From the NCBI RefSeq assembly GCF_023101765.2, contig NC_064214.1:5338001-5402000 (forward strand): DNA of 64,000 nt, in the 5' to 3' direction. Both the position numbers and the translations under genes were made by a program. The stretch comes from Spodoptera frugiperda. Taxonomy: Eukaryota; Arthropoda; Insecta; Lepidoptera; Noctuidae. The notes below the pieces were generated by a model, which saw nothing but the letters and a program-made list of their open reading frames with translations, was not told the origin of the DNA and searched no databases. Within the stretch, counting starts at the first letter, position 1. Each line of letters starts with the position of its first letter. Positions 41,901-53,705 of the stretch are shown piece by piece.

Positions 41901-44900
41901 CTACACTTACTTTTCATCATTTGTGTTATAAGACCCTTGGAATACGAGGTGGGCCTATTTCCATATTCTCGGCACAATTCTGAACTCCTGCTACTACTGG
42001 GAAATGTTCGAAAAGTCGATAATAAGTAACACTTTGCTCGACTCAGGAATCGTACTCGAGACCCCTTATCCGATATTCGCATACTCTTCTTTCTGCGATC
42101 GGTTAAAGTTCTCAAACGTACGGACAGAAAACACTTTCATAAATGGCATTTCAATTTAAAATGCTGTTTGTAAACAAAAACATCATGTGAAATGCATTAT
42201 ACAATTACGGTTTACCACCAAAGGATTTATTTGTCATCGTGGTGGAGAATTAATATGTCATGTTGTGGTACACGGCCCGAGTAATCCTGACCCGTAATGA
42301 ATCATGAATGTAACATGATTCCACACAATCAACCACTCTTGTATGTGTGTTGTGTTGTATACATTGTACATCTACCAGTGTTATGTTTGCCTGGTACCTT
42401 GTAACTATTTACCGTGTCAAGATGGTTACTGACTTTACGGTGACATTACAAGTTTTTTGATTTTGGACTTTAAAATAGTGGCTAAAATGGAGTTTTTGGA
42501 GCTAGGGACTACCTAGCGGGTTTACCGGGGCTCCGGCTCGAAAAGCAGTAGGAACGGAGTGGTTTTAAGTCAGTAAGAGTCTGACACTCCCTCTCGCCTC
42601 GCCCAAGGCGAGAGAAGACATTGAATGATCCCCCACCACCCCCCCTTAAAAAAACAATGATAGCAGCAGAACTTCCAATCTGTTTGTCTGTTTCTTCTTA
42701 ATGTACTATCTTTATAACTTTACTGACCTAATTTTCATTCAGTTTTCATGAGATGTTTTCAAATTCCTTTTGTTTTCTCGAATTAATTTATCTAGTAGGT
42801 TAAATCTTTAACTACGTTATGCTAGCATTGTTTTCCATCGTGCTCTCAATGTATTACTGTTAAATCTTAACTGTGTATAAGTATGTTAACTGTTAAAACC
42901 CGTAGAATGTAACGTAAGATATCTAATTAGCACTGCCATAAAATACATCTTCACTACGTAAACAACTTTAAATTATTTAAGAAGTGCTAAAAGGAAACAT
43001 ATATTTACTTTGAAGTCACATATACGTTTAGCAGAATTTTATAACTAATAGGAACTGTAAATGTGTTCAATAAATATTTATGGATTTCGATTGTTTACTG
43101 TTTTTTAAAAGTCTAGACTCAAGTGTATTGCCATACAGTGAAGTATAAAGTCATCTTCAGTATTTTGAAGAATGTTTTCTTTAACTAAAGTATTAAATAG
43201 ACACAGACGTAATAACAATGTGTAAATATAGGAGTGCAGATCTTAAACCAAAAGTTAGTTCATTAATTACTTTGTAGTCGATGGTTCTGTCCTCTGTCCA
43301 TTCTCATGTGTGTGTGCATCATAATCCAGTGAATGAATTTGTGCTTAACATTACATGGTTTAGATCAGCCAATTAACCAAACAAAGAAACCATGACACCT
43401 TTGCCAAAACCATTGTCCCGTTGTTTAAGAGTCATTTACAAAAAAATTATGCGAGTTTCGTGCGAGCCTAATTATTTTGCGTACAAAAAGTATTCTCGAA
43501 ACTACTTTCCAAGTGTTGTCAGAAATGCGTAATTTTGACACGCTGCTTGACGCGAGAGACATATGTAATTAACACATAATTTTTACAATTGGGATGAATA
43601 TGTAACCTACATGTCATTGTGTAAAATGTATATGTGGTGTATGTAGAACACGCAGGTGTTTTGTTACGAGCATTTGGCATCATGCATGTTCTTTCTTTTT
43701 TAAACTACAATTTTAAGCGAACCTGAGGTCATTTTCTCTGTACCCTACCTTTTATTTAATACCTGATAAGGCTTGTCTAATAGGGGATTATTTTATCAAC
43801 GTCTTACAGTTGTTGAGGATCGAATGTGTGAAAAGGAAAATTCCATTCATTGAAGTGCTTAGACGTACTTCTATTTTTTATTTTTTGTTTGGTTTTAACA
43901 TCTGTGTATAGAGAGAGAGAGAGAGAGAGAGAGAAAGCTATCCATCTTGACATCTAATGACAAGTCGCCTCGAAATCAAACAAGATTGTAAAACATTACC
44001 GTTGCTTTTACACGTTAATACATCAAATGTCTCTTATGATGAGCTTCACAAGCAAATCTTAAATGCTTAAAGTAAACATGGAGCTTTCTCCATGTTTGTC
44101 GTAGCGCGATGATTAGCATCGCTTTCTATGATGGGTGAGCCATGTTACACCATGCATTTAATGGTAAGTAGGAAGTGTGTAAATTGGACATGGTTTTATT
44201 GCAGGTGCGTAGAAAAGGTTTTTTAATTATGAAATGAACGTCAAATCTCTTTGATTTTATGTGAACCTAGTACTTGGCTTTACGGAAGGTTAAAAACTTG
44301 TAAACCTACCCTGTAATTAATTGTCCGTAGGGAAATAAACTAAACATAAAATCTTCAAAAAAAGAAGTTAATAAAAACATCATTATATTATGTCAATTTG
44401 AAAATGTTGTTGGGTAACAAATTTGGATCTTTTTAATATGCGTAGAACATGACGAAACACTAACAAGTAATTAGCTACTTGTTCTCGCCGTAATCGAAGG
44501 ATAAAATGTGACTTTGACTGACATATTTTTATACATAAAAATAAACTGATAAAAAAGTAAGAAACAAAAATAAACTTCTAAGTAAAAGTTCCCAATATAA
44601 AATTATATACCCAAGTGCTTTTCTATTTTAGGACACCCAATCTTCTCCCGCGTTATTTAAAACCTCTTAAGTATGTTTACCTTATACAAGTACTTGCATG
44701 TTCCTACTTAATATGCTAGCCTGGTAGGTGAGTGAGTAATTGGAACCTAGTTCGGCTTAACCCTGCCAGTAACGGATAGCTTGCCTTGACACCTTGCTCT
44801 GCTTAGCGAGTTGGTTAGCTAGTCCCTTTACAAGGCTGCCTGGTAATCAAATACTTCACGGTTCATACCAAAAAGTTGTAAGCAGATTCGTTAATATGTA

Positions 44901-47900
44901 GCTCACGTTGCTGCTCTATTGTGCAAGGACACTCTATGCGATTGGCCGTATGTCGACCAAACAGAGCAGAAAGAAGTTGTTTGTCATTACACAGATGAAT
45001 ATCATAGATGTTTTTGAAAAGACATCTTTAAATACGTTACCTCTACTAACTTACCAGAGAGAGTTAAATGGATTTTAATAGTTGGAATTAAAATAACAGT
45101 TATTGGAAACAAACTTATTTTGAAAATAGCGACTTTTAAAAACTGCTTACAAAAGTAACAGACAATGACAGAAAATAAACCTAATTTGAATAAGCTTTTT
45201 TCGACTTGCAGATCAAACTAAAGATTCTTTGCTAGTTAACACAATATGTTCCTAATCGACACTGCAGTTAATCGACATGTTACTATCTCTCAATCTGTAA
45301 AGAAATACTTAATTCGATTGCATAGTAATTAATTAACATCACGAAATTTCAGTAGACATCATTCGTAATAAACACTAGTTACAATGCACAAGGCTATGAT
45401 TGCGCTCTTAGCAACTTGCACGTTGACTGCACTTGTCCTAATCACTCGCGCGGTTACTCACTTCCAGTAACACTGCCAATGTCTGTGTCTACGTTGGTAT
45501 GTTGCCACATCCATGCTCACGTTCACTGTTTACTTCTTTCCTGTTCATCTATTCCTAGTACCTATGTAATGATTTAACGGAACCTTATGCAAATTTTTCG
45601 AAAATTAAAAATAATTTTATTTTATTTAATCCTCAGAGATTTAGGTAGAGATGCACATATTAAGATGGAATGTAACAGCCTTTTTCGGTTGTTATTTTGT
45701 TTAAATACCTGCTAAAGTTATGTTATTCACAGATTTTCCTGGAAAAGGATATAAAGTTGTTAACTGTATGTTTGTTTACTTACCTTTTCTAGGAAAAAAC
45801 GTTGTATTAGCAAACGAAAATGCAAATATGTAATTTTTGATGGTAAAAAAATGTGCTGGTAAAGACCATCTCTAAAATCTTTTAGTTGACTATCCAAATA
45901 TGTACTTTTCACGTTTTACGGTATACGTTGTCGTCGTCAACGCAATATACATATGTATAATGCCTTAAAACATAATCACGGTTGTAACAAACTCTTATTT
46001 GATGATTTTTTCCTGTGAATATTTCATCAACTATTGTTTTTCGAGCAAGACAAACAATTTAACGATTCTTGTATGATTGATGGACAAATGAATAAATCAA
46101 TAAAATCGATAGTACTGTCCATACCTTATGATAGCAATATCAGAGCTGTGGACTACCTAGCAGGTTACCGAGGCTGCACCTCGAAAAGCAGGCGTAGGAA
46201 CGGGGTAGTTTTTAGTAAGTAGGAATCTGACACTTCCTCTCGCCTAGTCCAAGGTGGGAGAAGTCATTGGATATTTTATCCCCCTCAATTAAAAAAAGTT
46301 ATAGCAATGTAATTTACACCTATATTGCTGTTTTTATTGCTACTATTGACACCATGTCACATTCACATAACTGTACCCTACTATCTAACCGCAATCAATT
46401 ATAGGTGATATTAATGTCAGCGTTACGTGGATAGCCAATTAAAAATTACCGTACCTGTTTGTCTAGAAAATCTAAATTAGTCGGTTTTTAGGATTCTCGT
46501 GATTAATGGTAGCTGTTATCTTTTACATATATTATTATTCTCTTTACCCGTGTTTGGTAAATCTGACCTATATTTAGTCTTTTTTATTTTATTGAATTTG
46601 TGCATCTAACTTTCTGCAAAGTATGGATAAAATGAGAATGCAGTTTTGAATGTGCTCTATGTTGACTCAATAAACAAAACAGAAGTGTCTGTTTGTAATA
46701 TTGAAATAACTGATTTTTACTACATACATAAGAATTTACATACAATACATACACCAAAATAATATGTTTTACAATTTTTGTCTGTCTGTTTGTTCTGGCT
46801 AATCTCTGAAATGGATGGACCGATTTTGACGGGACTTTTATTGACAGGTAGCTGATGTACTAAGGAGTAACTTAGGCTATTTTTATTTGTCACAAAGTCC
46901 GTAACCCACGTGAGCGATGCCGCACGATGAATCGCGAGTAGTTAAAACAAAGAGGCAGACAAAATTTAAAAAAATATTAGATATTTTGGTGTACGCATCG
47001 TATGCATATTCATATCATACATGTAGTAAAAAGCGGTTAATTTAATTTTACAAACAGACATTCTAATTTAATTTATTAGTCTAGAATCTAGATTAATGTT
47101 ATTATGTTGTTTGTTTACCAGACCGACACAGAACTATGGACGTTTCAAGAGATCGCATTCAAAGCGGAGATGGATCGGCACGACGACCCTGAATCCGAGG
47201 AGGAGGCTTTCATCCTGTGTGCAGAAGACCCGGCCTCTAGAACTAGGAATATTGTGGAACTTAGGAATATGATATATGGTAAGCAAACTTTATCTCTATT
47301 TCCAGTAACAATAGCCTGGAAATCCTTCAGTAAAACTAGTCTAGAGCTAAAATACTTTCCTGTAGTAATTACAATAATTTTATATGATTAAAATGACCAG
47401 ACCACGTATTTTGACCAAGGTGTAGTTTGTAAACTCTTTATATGAAGGCCACTTGGCGTTTTTGGTTTGCATGCAGTATTATTAATAGTTGGAAAACCTA
47501 CTACGCGCTACGGACTACGCGTTGCGAACTACGCGCTACAAGTTACGCCTAAAGTATAGTTACGTGTATAATAAGGGTTTTAGATTTAGGGCTAGGCACT
47601 TAGGCTCTACATGAGATCTGATTAATTGTACTATGGTATGTTTTGGTAACAATTCAAAAAATGAAACATGAAACATTCAAAACATGAAAATGTACTTTAC
47701 GGGATAGATTTATCAGAATAATAATATGTCAACCGAAGAAAATGAGACGATCAAGATGATGTGATGCAATGATTAATGACTATTATTATCTCGTCAACCG
47801 TGTAATGAATTTCCTTGTTACACGTAACGTATACCAGTTAAGTCAGAGTTAGGTAAGCGATACCATAGGTTTACGGAAACTTGACGTAAAAGGCGAGAAA

Positions 47901-50900
47901 TACCAGGGTAACATAAATTGCAGCGGTTACGACCTGATTAATTAGTTTGAAACACATTGTTGCCTACAGAAACAAACCTCTGTTCTGTGGTAGCTAATAG
48001 CTTTTCAATACTGTTTTCTTTTTTTATACAGCTCAAATCGCACACATCCAACAGTAAAATAAGCAAACGATATTTAATAATCAATTAAGTATAAACAAAT
48101 GTTTTATCAAAACCACGAATCTGGAATATTTTGTTTGGATAATACTCGCAAACAAAAGATTTCAAGCTGGGTCAATAGCCTTGCGAAGTGTGATATTCGA
48201 CGTTTACTAGCGGGCTGCAACTTACAAGTGATTGTAAATAACCTTCATTATTTTTAATCGTAGTTAGATCTGTGTCCCTAGTACTTTATAGGCCTATTCT
48301 TTTGCATTATACTGCAAAAAAAAACATTTATTGTTTGTATATCTGTCTGGCAATAATTAGATACATTATGAAAGGTAGATTATAGTCAAGATAGCGAAAT
48401 TTACATATTTTATTATTTTAAATTACCGTACAATGAATTTTTTGGTGATTACAGCTAATATATGGTCTTTACTCAACTACTCTACTCTTCATAATTTGTT
48501 GTACATATTTTGTAAAGAATAAGTACCTACTTAATGAAAATTAAAATAATAACTCTTCGTCCTCGGTAATCACATGATTCTATATTCATATTCATAAAAT
48601 GTGCTAGTATAAGTTAAAAGTAAGTATCTTAAGTTAAGTACCTTAAAGGCTTAGTTAGTTGGCTACATTGCCTACAATCATGATTTTTAAGTTTTTAAGC
48701 TCTTTCGAAGCAAAGCATTTGCAAGCAAAGCAAAAAAAAATATATTTTATATGTTGGTTTTTAACTTTATCGGGCCGCGCTTCTGTGTAGCGTTCAAATA
48801 TTTGTATTAACCCACAACGCCATCTACCGAGTCACTGGGAAGCTCAAAATATCAACAGGTTTCTACGCTTAATGAAATAATATTTAACTTACAACTTATA
48901 TTGCTTAAATACTTAAAAATCGTTAGAAAATAATACTTAATAAAATAAATAAGACAGGCGTTATTTGTTTTTCTACACAAGTAAAAGTTTAATTAGCTCC
49001 TGGCCGAATAATTATAGCAAAGTAACATAACTTCTACTCGCAACATGTTTATATGTTAGATTTTTGATATTTACAGTACAGCGACATATATGTATATAAA
49101 TATTTGCATCATATATAAATATTTGCGTAACATTTTCCACAGAAAGGGGTGAGTGTCACCCTCCTCGAATGGACGACGCGTTCCTACTGCGGTTCCTGAG
49201 GGCGCGGAGATCAGTACCTGCGCGAGCGCATAGACTTGTAAGTATATTAATATACTTACTTAATAAAGTTTTTCAAAAGCTCACCAAATAAGCTCATTCT
49301 ACCTAACATTTTTTTAAACGTGGTTTCGTGTTACAATCTTACAATTTCACATACACATGACACCCAAACTGTTTGTTGCTTTGCAACAAAAGGTAATGTA
49401 CGTGCGCGACACGTGTGGGAATCGAACCCGCTACCTATTGCACACCCAACTACATTAAAATTTAGAGTTGAGTAAAGTTCTTAAACAAAAACCTAACTAC
49501 AATAAAAAAATATTTTTTCTACGAGTAGTAGTCACACGTTAGGTACTAAGAGATATACTTTTCTTTTTCTTCTTTATGGCAATCGAGTCGCTAATACAAA
49601 GTTGTCGACAAAACTGCCAAGAGATATTCTTCTCACAACGGTTAAATATTTAAAACAAACATCTCAAATGTTTCCAGTTAGTTCGCTACTGCAACTTCCG
49701 TGACCAGAACCCGCACTTATGGCGCGACATCGACTGGTTCGGCCTCACTAAACTGGGCCATGTGTTTGAAGGCGTACTCTTCGACAGGCCGGATGTCGGT
49801 AGACTTATTATTTGTAGACTTGGTAAGTGCCATTTAACACCACATTTTAACCTCCTGCCTAATGCTGTACTCCTAGTTAAATTGTTACTAATTACAAAGT
49901 CATAAGGTAATGAAGTTGCTTGAAAAGGATTTCTGTGTTGCCATTAGGTTTTATTTCTTTTGTTATTGCTACGAATATTTCTTGGAAATTCTGCCTAAAA
50001 GTCATAGCCTTACCTAGTGTTCTTTTAATGGTTCTAAATTTCATACAGTTCCATTAGCATGCCTACTAAAATCTGTATCAACGCTTTTACTAAAATTCTC
50101 GATACTTAACTTCAAGGATTGATTTCATTTCTTGAATGCAACAATCTCATTTAGGCGAAAAGTTCATAACCTTTTTTGTGTTGACAATTAAACACCCCCC
50201 GCCACAACCTCCTATAGCCGCTGCAACTCTTGTAAGCCAGAATCTATAGTGACCATTAACGAAATAATGTATAAGTACCTACGTTTATTAAACAGTCTTT
50301 TAAACACCATTTCCAGGACAATGGGATCCAGATGATTATCCAGTAGACGACCTAATCCGAGGTTGTCTACTTCTTCTGGAAATTGGCATCATGCAGCCGA
50401 AACTACAAGTGCTAGGAGGAACTGCTTTACTGGACTGTGAAGGTCTTACCATGAAGCATATGAGGCAGTTCTCACCAGCGATAGCCTTGCAAGCCATGAA
50501 TGTTATGGGGGTAAGGGAATTTCTTACATTCCTACTTTTCGAGTACCAGGATCTAATAGATCTTTAAAACTTCAGGCATCTTCTCCATACAGTTAATGCT
50601 GGGAGCCAATGATGAGAAATCCTCAATAATTTAACACGATTATTTAACTTAAGAAGGTATTTATTGTTCCTGCTTCTTACCGTTATTTTTAATTTTCCAG
50701 TTTGCATTCCCGCTCCACCAACGAGGTGTTCATGTGGTCAACTGCTCAAGAGTCTTCGAGACATTGTTCCACTTCTTCAAACGTCTGGCGCCCGTGGATG
50801 ATCTCTGGAAGAGGGTCCGATTCCATGGAAATGATCTTAGCTCTCTACATAAGTACGTACCTATTGATATCTATCTCATACTTATCGTAGGTTATTGATC

Positions 50901-51277
50901 TATGTTGGTAGTTATTTTCCACGTCAAATAATTACGTAAGCCGAAAAACATAATAATTAATTAACAACGACTGCACGGTTGGCGCGGTGGCTGGGTGACC
51001 GGCTGCCGCGCAACGTGTTGCGGCTTCGATTCTTGCACGGAACAACTCTTTGTGTGATCCACAAATTGTTTTAGTTAGGTTTAGTATTTATTGGAACGGA
51101 GATTTTCTTATAATTTTCTCATAACTTTTCAGATACATACCTCCCGATTGTCTTCCGAAGAGGTACGGTGGGCATCGACAAGAAGTATCTCTAGAAAAAT
51201 GGCTGACGAAAATTAGGCAGTACAAGAATAAAGACTTTGATAACGATATGAGAACACTAGGATATGCTGTTGATTAA
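35906..51277 (+). CDS. Gene 2: complete CRAL-TRIO (SEC14-like) lipid-transfer protein, 296 aa
   Basis: Seven coding exons: 35906-35908, 47122-47278, 49143-49237, 49678-49822, 50317-50510, 50701-50852 and 51133-51277. All introns are GT-AG and the sum is 891 nt with the stop. The protein is soluble, with no signal peptide or membrane span. An acidic N-terminus leads to CRAL-TRIO-N (about 35-85, LLRFLRARR) and the SEC14 pocket domain (about 105-255). The pocket has FDRPDVGRL, QWDPDDYP, LDCEGLTMKH (signature at 173-177), PLHQRGVHVV and LPKRYGG (about residue 257). The length is normal for the insect alpha-tocopherol-transfer-like family of cytosolic hydrophobic-ligand carriers. Ligand and tissue are not deducible. 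The start sits at the very end of exon 1 (AAAATG then GTATGT); no usable in-frame ATG exists at the head of exon 2, where ATG at 47134 is out of frame. Confidence is high for the protein and moderate for the start. Confidence 0.92.
36990..37205 (+). repeat. LINE 3' end with (CAAA)n tail
   Basis: CTAGCTACTTCCGCGCGGTT, TATAGCCTTCCTCGATAAAT, CGGACCAGTAGTTCCGGAGA and a CAAACAAACAAAC run, ending TTTATAATATTAGTATAGAT. Typical of the 3' ends of insect non-LTR elements. Confidence 0.6.
38462..38605 (+). repeat. Dispersed repeat K, copy 2
   Basis: CTACTGCAACTCCTGTAAGC, ACACCGGAACACTGCGCGGC, GGACATGAATAATTGCCTTG, CAACGAAATAAATCAGAAG. Confidence 0.65.
39015..39130 (-). repeat. Dispersed family B element, inverted short copy
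   Basis: AGACCGGCAACGCACTTGTA, GATTGCTTACCATCAGGTGA, TCCGTCTGCTCGTTTACCGG: the head of family B in reverse. Confidence 0.75.
39622..39750 (+). pseudogene. RTE-type LINE C-terminus and 3' end
   Basis: One frame reads WIDDLTKLAGSHWM, then SLREAYVQQLTPCG and a stop, which matches the usual C-terminal tail of RTE-clade reverse transcriptases. Only about 40 codons remain. Confidence 0.65.
40330..40450 (+). repeat. SINE-like family A, copy 9
   Basis: GAAATCATCCAAAAACTTGG, GGTGAAGCGAGAGAGAGT and GTTGTCCGCAGCTC. Confidence 0.7.
41837..42110 (-). repeat. tRNA-type SINE (family C), copy 4
   Basis: CCCCGAAGAGGTAGGCAGAG, GTAATGCCACTGCACAAGCT, GTACTCGAGACCCCTTATCC. The tRNA-like head is decayed. Confidence 0.7.
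42506..42655 (-). repeat. SINE-like family A, copy 10
   Basis: GACTACCTAGCGGGTTTACC, GGGGCTCCGGCTCGAAAAGC, CTCCCTCTCGCCTCGCCCAA, closing with a C-run and A-run (CCCCCCTTAAAAAAAC). One of the best preserved copies. Confidence 0.85.
43911..43936 (+). repeat. (GA)n microsatellite
   Basis: About 12 uninterrupted GA units in gene 2's first intron. Confidence 0.95.
46150..46290 (-). repeat. SINE-like family A, copy 11
   Basis: GACTACCTAGCAGGTTACCG, GTAGGAACGGGGTAGTTTTT, GAGAAGTCATTGGATATTTT. Confidence 0.82.
47122..47278 (+). CDS. Gene 2 coding exon 2 (157 bp)
   Basis: Acceptor TTTACCAG, donor GTAAGC. Encodes TDTELWTFQEIAFKAEM, an acidic stretch (ESEEEAF) and LRNMIY plus one base. The upstream in-frame ATG at 47104 lies inside the intron's polypyrimidine/acceptor region and is not expected in the mRNA. 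Confidence 0.9.
47499..47548 (+). repeat. Short tandem of ACTACGCG(C/T)TAC units
   Basis: Three to four 15-16-bp units of the form ACTACGCGCTACGG within gene 2's intron after exon 2. Likely part of a decayed MITE. Confidence 0.6.
48660..48850 (-). repeat. GATAGATGGCG-type repeat, inverted copy
   Basis: CACAACGCCATCTACCGAGT and TTTTAAGCTCTTTCGAAGCA AAGC blocks mirror 28250-28520. It lies in the 1.9-kb intron between gene 2 exons 2 and 3. Confidence 0.45.
49143..49237 (+). CDS. Gene 2 coding exon 3 (95 bp)
   Basis: Acceptor TTCCACAG, donor GTAAGT. Encodes RGECHPPRMDDAF, LLRFLRARRSVPARAHRL, the CRAL-TRIO N-domain core. Confidence 0.95.
49338..49450 (-). repeat. tRNA-like SINE (family E), inverted copy
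   Basis: On the minus strand it has a perfect B box GGTTCGATTCC (49428-49418), then CACACGTGTCGCGCACGTAC. It fills much of the intron between gene 2 exons 3 and 4. Confidence 0.65.
49678..49822 (+). CDS. Gene 2 coding exon 4 (145 bp)
   Basis: Acceptor TTTCCAG, donor GTAAGT. Encodes LVRYCNFRDQNPHLW, GHVFEGVLFDRPDVGRL and ends CRL plus one base. Confidence 0.95.
50205..50275 (+). repeat. Dispersed repeat K, partial copy 3
   Basis: CCGCTGCAACTCTTGTAAGC, CAGAATCTATAGTGACCATT, then ACGAAATAATG. In the intron before gene 2 exon 5. Confidence 0.5.
50317..50510 (+). CDS. Gene 2 coding exon 5 (194 bp)
   Basis: Acceptor TTTCCAG, donor GTAAGG. Encodes QWDPDDYPVDDLIRG, EIGIMQPKLQVLGG, LDCEGLTMKHMRQFSPA and ends NVMG in phase 0. 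Confidence 0.95.
50701..50852 (+). CDS. Gene 2 coding exon 6 (152 bp)
   Basis: Acceptor TTTTCCAG, donor GTACGT. In the coding frame it reads FAFPLHQRGVHVVNCSRVFE, FHFFKRLAPVDD, RVRFHGNDLSSLHK, the second half of the SEC14 fold. The ATG-initiated frame at 50702 is one base off and is a shadow. Confidence 0.93.
50968..51105 (+). repeat. tRNA-like SINE (family E), copy in last intron of gene 2
   Basis: GCACGGTTGGCGCGGTGGCT with A-box-like TGGCGCGGTGG (50980-50990), GACCGGCTGCCGCGCAACGT and CTTCGATTC (decayed B box), ending AACTCTTTGTGTGATCCACA. Confidence 0.75.
51133..51277 (+). CDS. Gene 2 coding exon 7 with stop
   Basis: Acceptor TTTTCAG. Encodes YIPPDCLPKRYGG, where the conserved LPxxYGG closes the pocket domain, then a charged C-terminal tail ending GYAVD and TAA at 51275-51277. 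Confidence 0.93.
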
Positions 51278-51312
51278 AATGCAATGTACAATGAACTAGA
51301 ATTAATATAAAT

Positions 51313-51318
51313 AATAAA
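51313..51318 (+). terminator. Polyadenylation signal AATAAA of gene 2
   Basis: A canonical AATAAA 36 bp after the stop codon. Further AT-rich signals follow downstream, so alternative sites are possible. Confidence 0.6.
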
Positions 51319-52151
51319 TTGTATACAATCTGTATTTAGAATTGAAAGACTTGATTGTCCTACTGCAACAATATTGATCAAAATATTTTTTTACGTACGT
51401 ACATATTAAGTACCGAACTAGGTACTTACAAATAGATATTGTATGTACGGAGATATATAAATGGTAATGTCATATTTATTATTTTATTTATATACTACTA
51501 TTTATTATTTCCCATTTTCTTTGATTTGATAAGACCTACATAATGTAGGTATATACCCAGAACCTGAACAATTTTAATAGCAACATGTTGCAGACGCGGG
51601 TATTTGACATTCACTTTATCGCAGAGCAGTTGCTTGTGATTGTTAAACAATTAATTATATTTTGATTGTGTACACTTTTAAATACAATTTTATTTTTGTG
51701 GGTAAAAGTTAAGGTGTTTCATTTATAGCGATTTAAATTAATAAAGTTAGGTTAAGTTAGGTTCTCTTGCCAATTGCTAATAGTTCCTCAAAATATGACA
51801 ATTACAATAAAACATAATTATTTAGCACATTATTGTCACAATATTAGTGAATAAATTAAACAATTTGGTGTAATTAAGATTTATTTAGAAGAAAATAAAT
51901 AAATTGAAATGTTTTTGTGATTAAGTACTAATAGAATCAAACCTGAATAATGAATAATGTACTGTGCCTGAATTGTGAATTAAACTACAGAATATTATTA
52001 TGTGAAATAGTTTTTTTTTGAACCAAAATAAATACCTTATATAAATATCTATTTATACATATACCAGCATATTAGCGCATATTAATTAATTACTGCCACC
52101 TTACAAATAGTGACAACCGCAACACTACGATGCGAGTTAACGAGTTTGAAT

Positions 52152-52757
52152 ACTTCATCTATTCATGATGCCTTGGTAGACACTGGGGTGAAGGTTCCAC
52201 ATTTTCCAGAGTAAAAAGACTCAACTAGCCATGTTATCGCTTCACGTTTTATTTTCAAGTTCAACAATAACAAAACAGCGGCCAAACCACTCTTTTCATA
52301 TCTGACGCCTTAGTACATCGGAGGTGATGGCGAAGTATTTTCCGACGAACAAAGACGCAACTACGATCATTGACACGCGTTGGCTTGCGAGCGGCGACTT
52401 GGTTGAGAACACAAAAAAAAAATACCGGCTGAGAACGACGCACGCCAGGCGCCACAAGATAACGCAATTAAACGCGGCGCGCCGATATGCATGAGTATTG
52501 GATATCATTGTTTGTACACTTCTTCAATGTATGCTGCCTTGGTAAACTCTGGGGTGAATGTAGTCGATTTTCCGAAGTAAAAAGACTCAACTTGCCACTT
52601 ATAGGACAACTTATCCAACCAATCCTCTCAGTAAAGTAGTATTCTGTGGTAAAGTGATCATCAACGCAGTGGCCAATAACTCCTTTCATGTCTGATGCCT
52701 TAGTATTAGGAGACTGACGCGTGGTATTTTCCGACGAATAAAGACGCAACTTCTACG
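52152..52757. repeat. Diverged direct duplication, two units about 370 bp apart
   Basis: Unit 1 (52152-52370) and unit 2 (52517-52757) share ATGCCTTGGTAGACACTGGGG/GCTGCCTTGGTAAACTCTGG, AAAAAGACTCAACT, ATGTCTGA(T/C)GCCTTAGTA and TTTTCCGACGAA.AAAGACGC in the same order. No coding signal; about 75-80% alike by eye. Confidence 0.75.
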
Positions 52758-52849
52758 ACCACCGACCGATCGATCCATCGATCTCGATAGTAAACTACAT
52801 AATTATTACACTGAGTTCTGCATCATTTCTGCATTCCTAATACGTAACG

Positions 52850-53475
52850 TAGTTTATGATTGAAATTTTATTGCAAAAGTGGCACAACTCAAAAATCATT
52901 GTGAACCACCCACCACCGTTTGTGTTGTGAACTAGCAAAAACGTAAACAAATTAACCCATAGGCTATTTATACTCTATACCATTTCTGCGCTCTTGGTAC
53001 TAACCAGGTTTAGTTTGAAATTTTAGTGCAACATAAATGGCTCAATGAATTTGTACAAAACTCGATGTCTAAACAATAGGCGAAGCTTCGTAGACTATAT
53101 TCATGTTTCTATACAAGCATTTGTAGCTGCCACCACCACCAGCTGCCTCACCCGCTTTTGTGGGATTAAAATTACTGCATGTCAGTTATTCCAAGCTAAC
53201 CTAATCATCCTTCCCTGTATGTCTGTACTTACCAATTTCATCCAGATTCGTCCAGTAGTCTTTTCGTGAAAGAAGAAAAAATCTACAAATCTATACATCC
53301 CCATTCCTCATAGTATAGAATAGATAGAAGATAATTTCAAATCAACATAGGAAGTAATGATCATATAGGAATTGAGCTCTACAAAATTCATGCACTCCTG
53401 GTACCCACGGAGTTTAGTATGAAATCTTTAGTGCAATAGTGGCACAACTCAAAATATTTGTTCACTCGTATACAA
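52850..53475 (+). repeat. Isolated monomers of the GTGGCACAACTCAAAA family
   Basis: TTGCAAAAGTGGCACAACTC (about 52873), TGCGCTCTTGGTACTAACCA (about 52987) and GCAATAGTGGCACAACTCAA (about 53432), each preceded by TTTAGTATGAAAT-like text. Related monomers occur at 59535-59620 and in tandem at 60403-61215. Confidence 0.55.
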
Positions 53476-53705
53476 CAGTCCTCAAAGTGGTGAATGGTGG
53501 TTTTATTGTTATATTTATAAGTCTTTTGTACTACTTTATATTATGCATAAAGAATATAATTTCGTAAAGATATCTTAAAATATTAAATAAATACATAGAA
53601 AGTATCAGGCGGCAAATAAAATCGGCGCCACACACAATAAACACCAGAGGCTAACAAGGCGTTGCCGATTTTTTGGGATATAGAAATTTATTAAATTGTA
53701 ATATT

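Larger units (their letters stand above)
35909..47121 (+). other. Gene 2 first intron (11.2 kb), repeats only
   Basis: Donor GTATGT, acceptor TTTACCAG. It contains a CRE palindrome GTGACGTCAC at 37434-37443, LINE/RTE 3' ends, repeats of families K, B, A and C, and a GA microsatellite. No other gene is seen; 42.7-45.6 kb is plain AT-rich DNA. Confidence 0.6.

Noticed and set aside
47104..47391. ATG at 47104 as the start of gene 2
   Set aside because: It lies before the splice acceptor TTTACCAG (ends 47121), so it is intronic; the frame also reads through the donor at 47279 into intron.
50702..50890. Plus-strand frame MHSRSTNEV...
   Set aside because: One base out of phase with gene 2 exon 6, which aligns with the CRAL-TRIO family in the other frame.
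53045..53269. 74-codon plus-strand frame
   Set aside because: Falls on LINE 3'-end-like sequence (TTCATCCAGATTCGTCCAGTAG) and has no domain.
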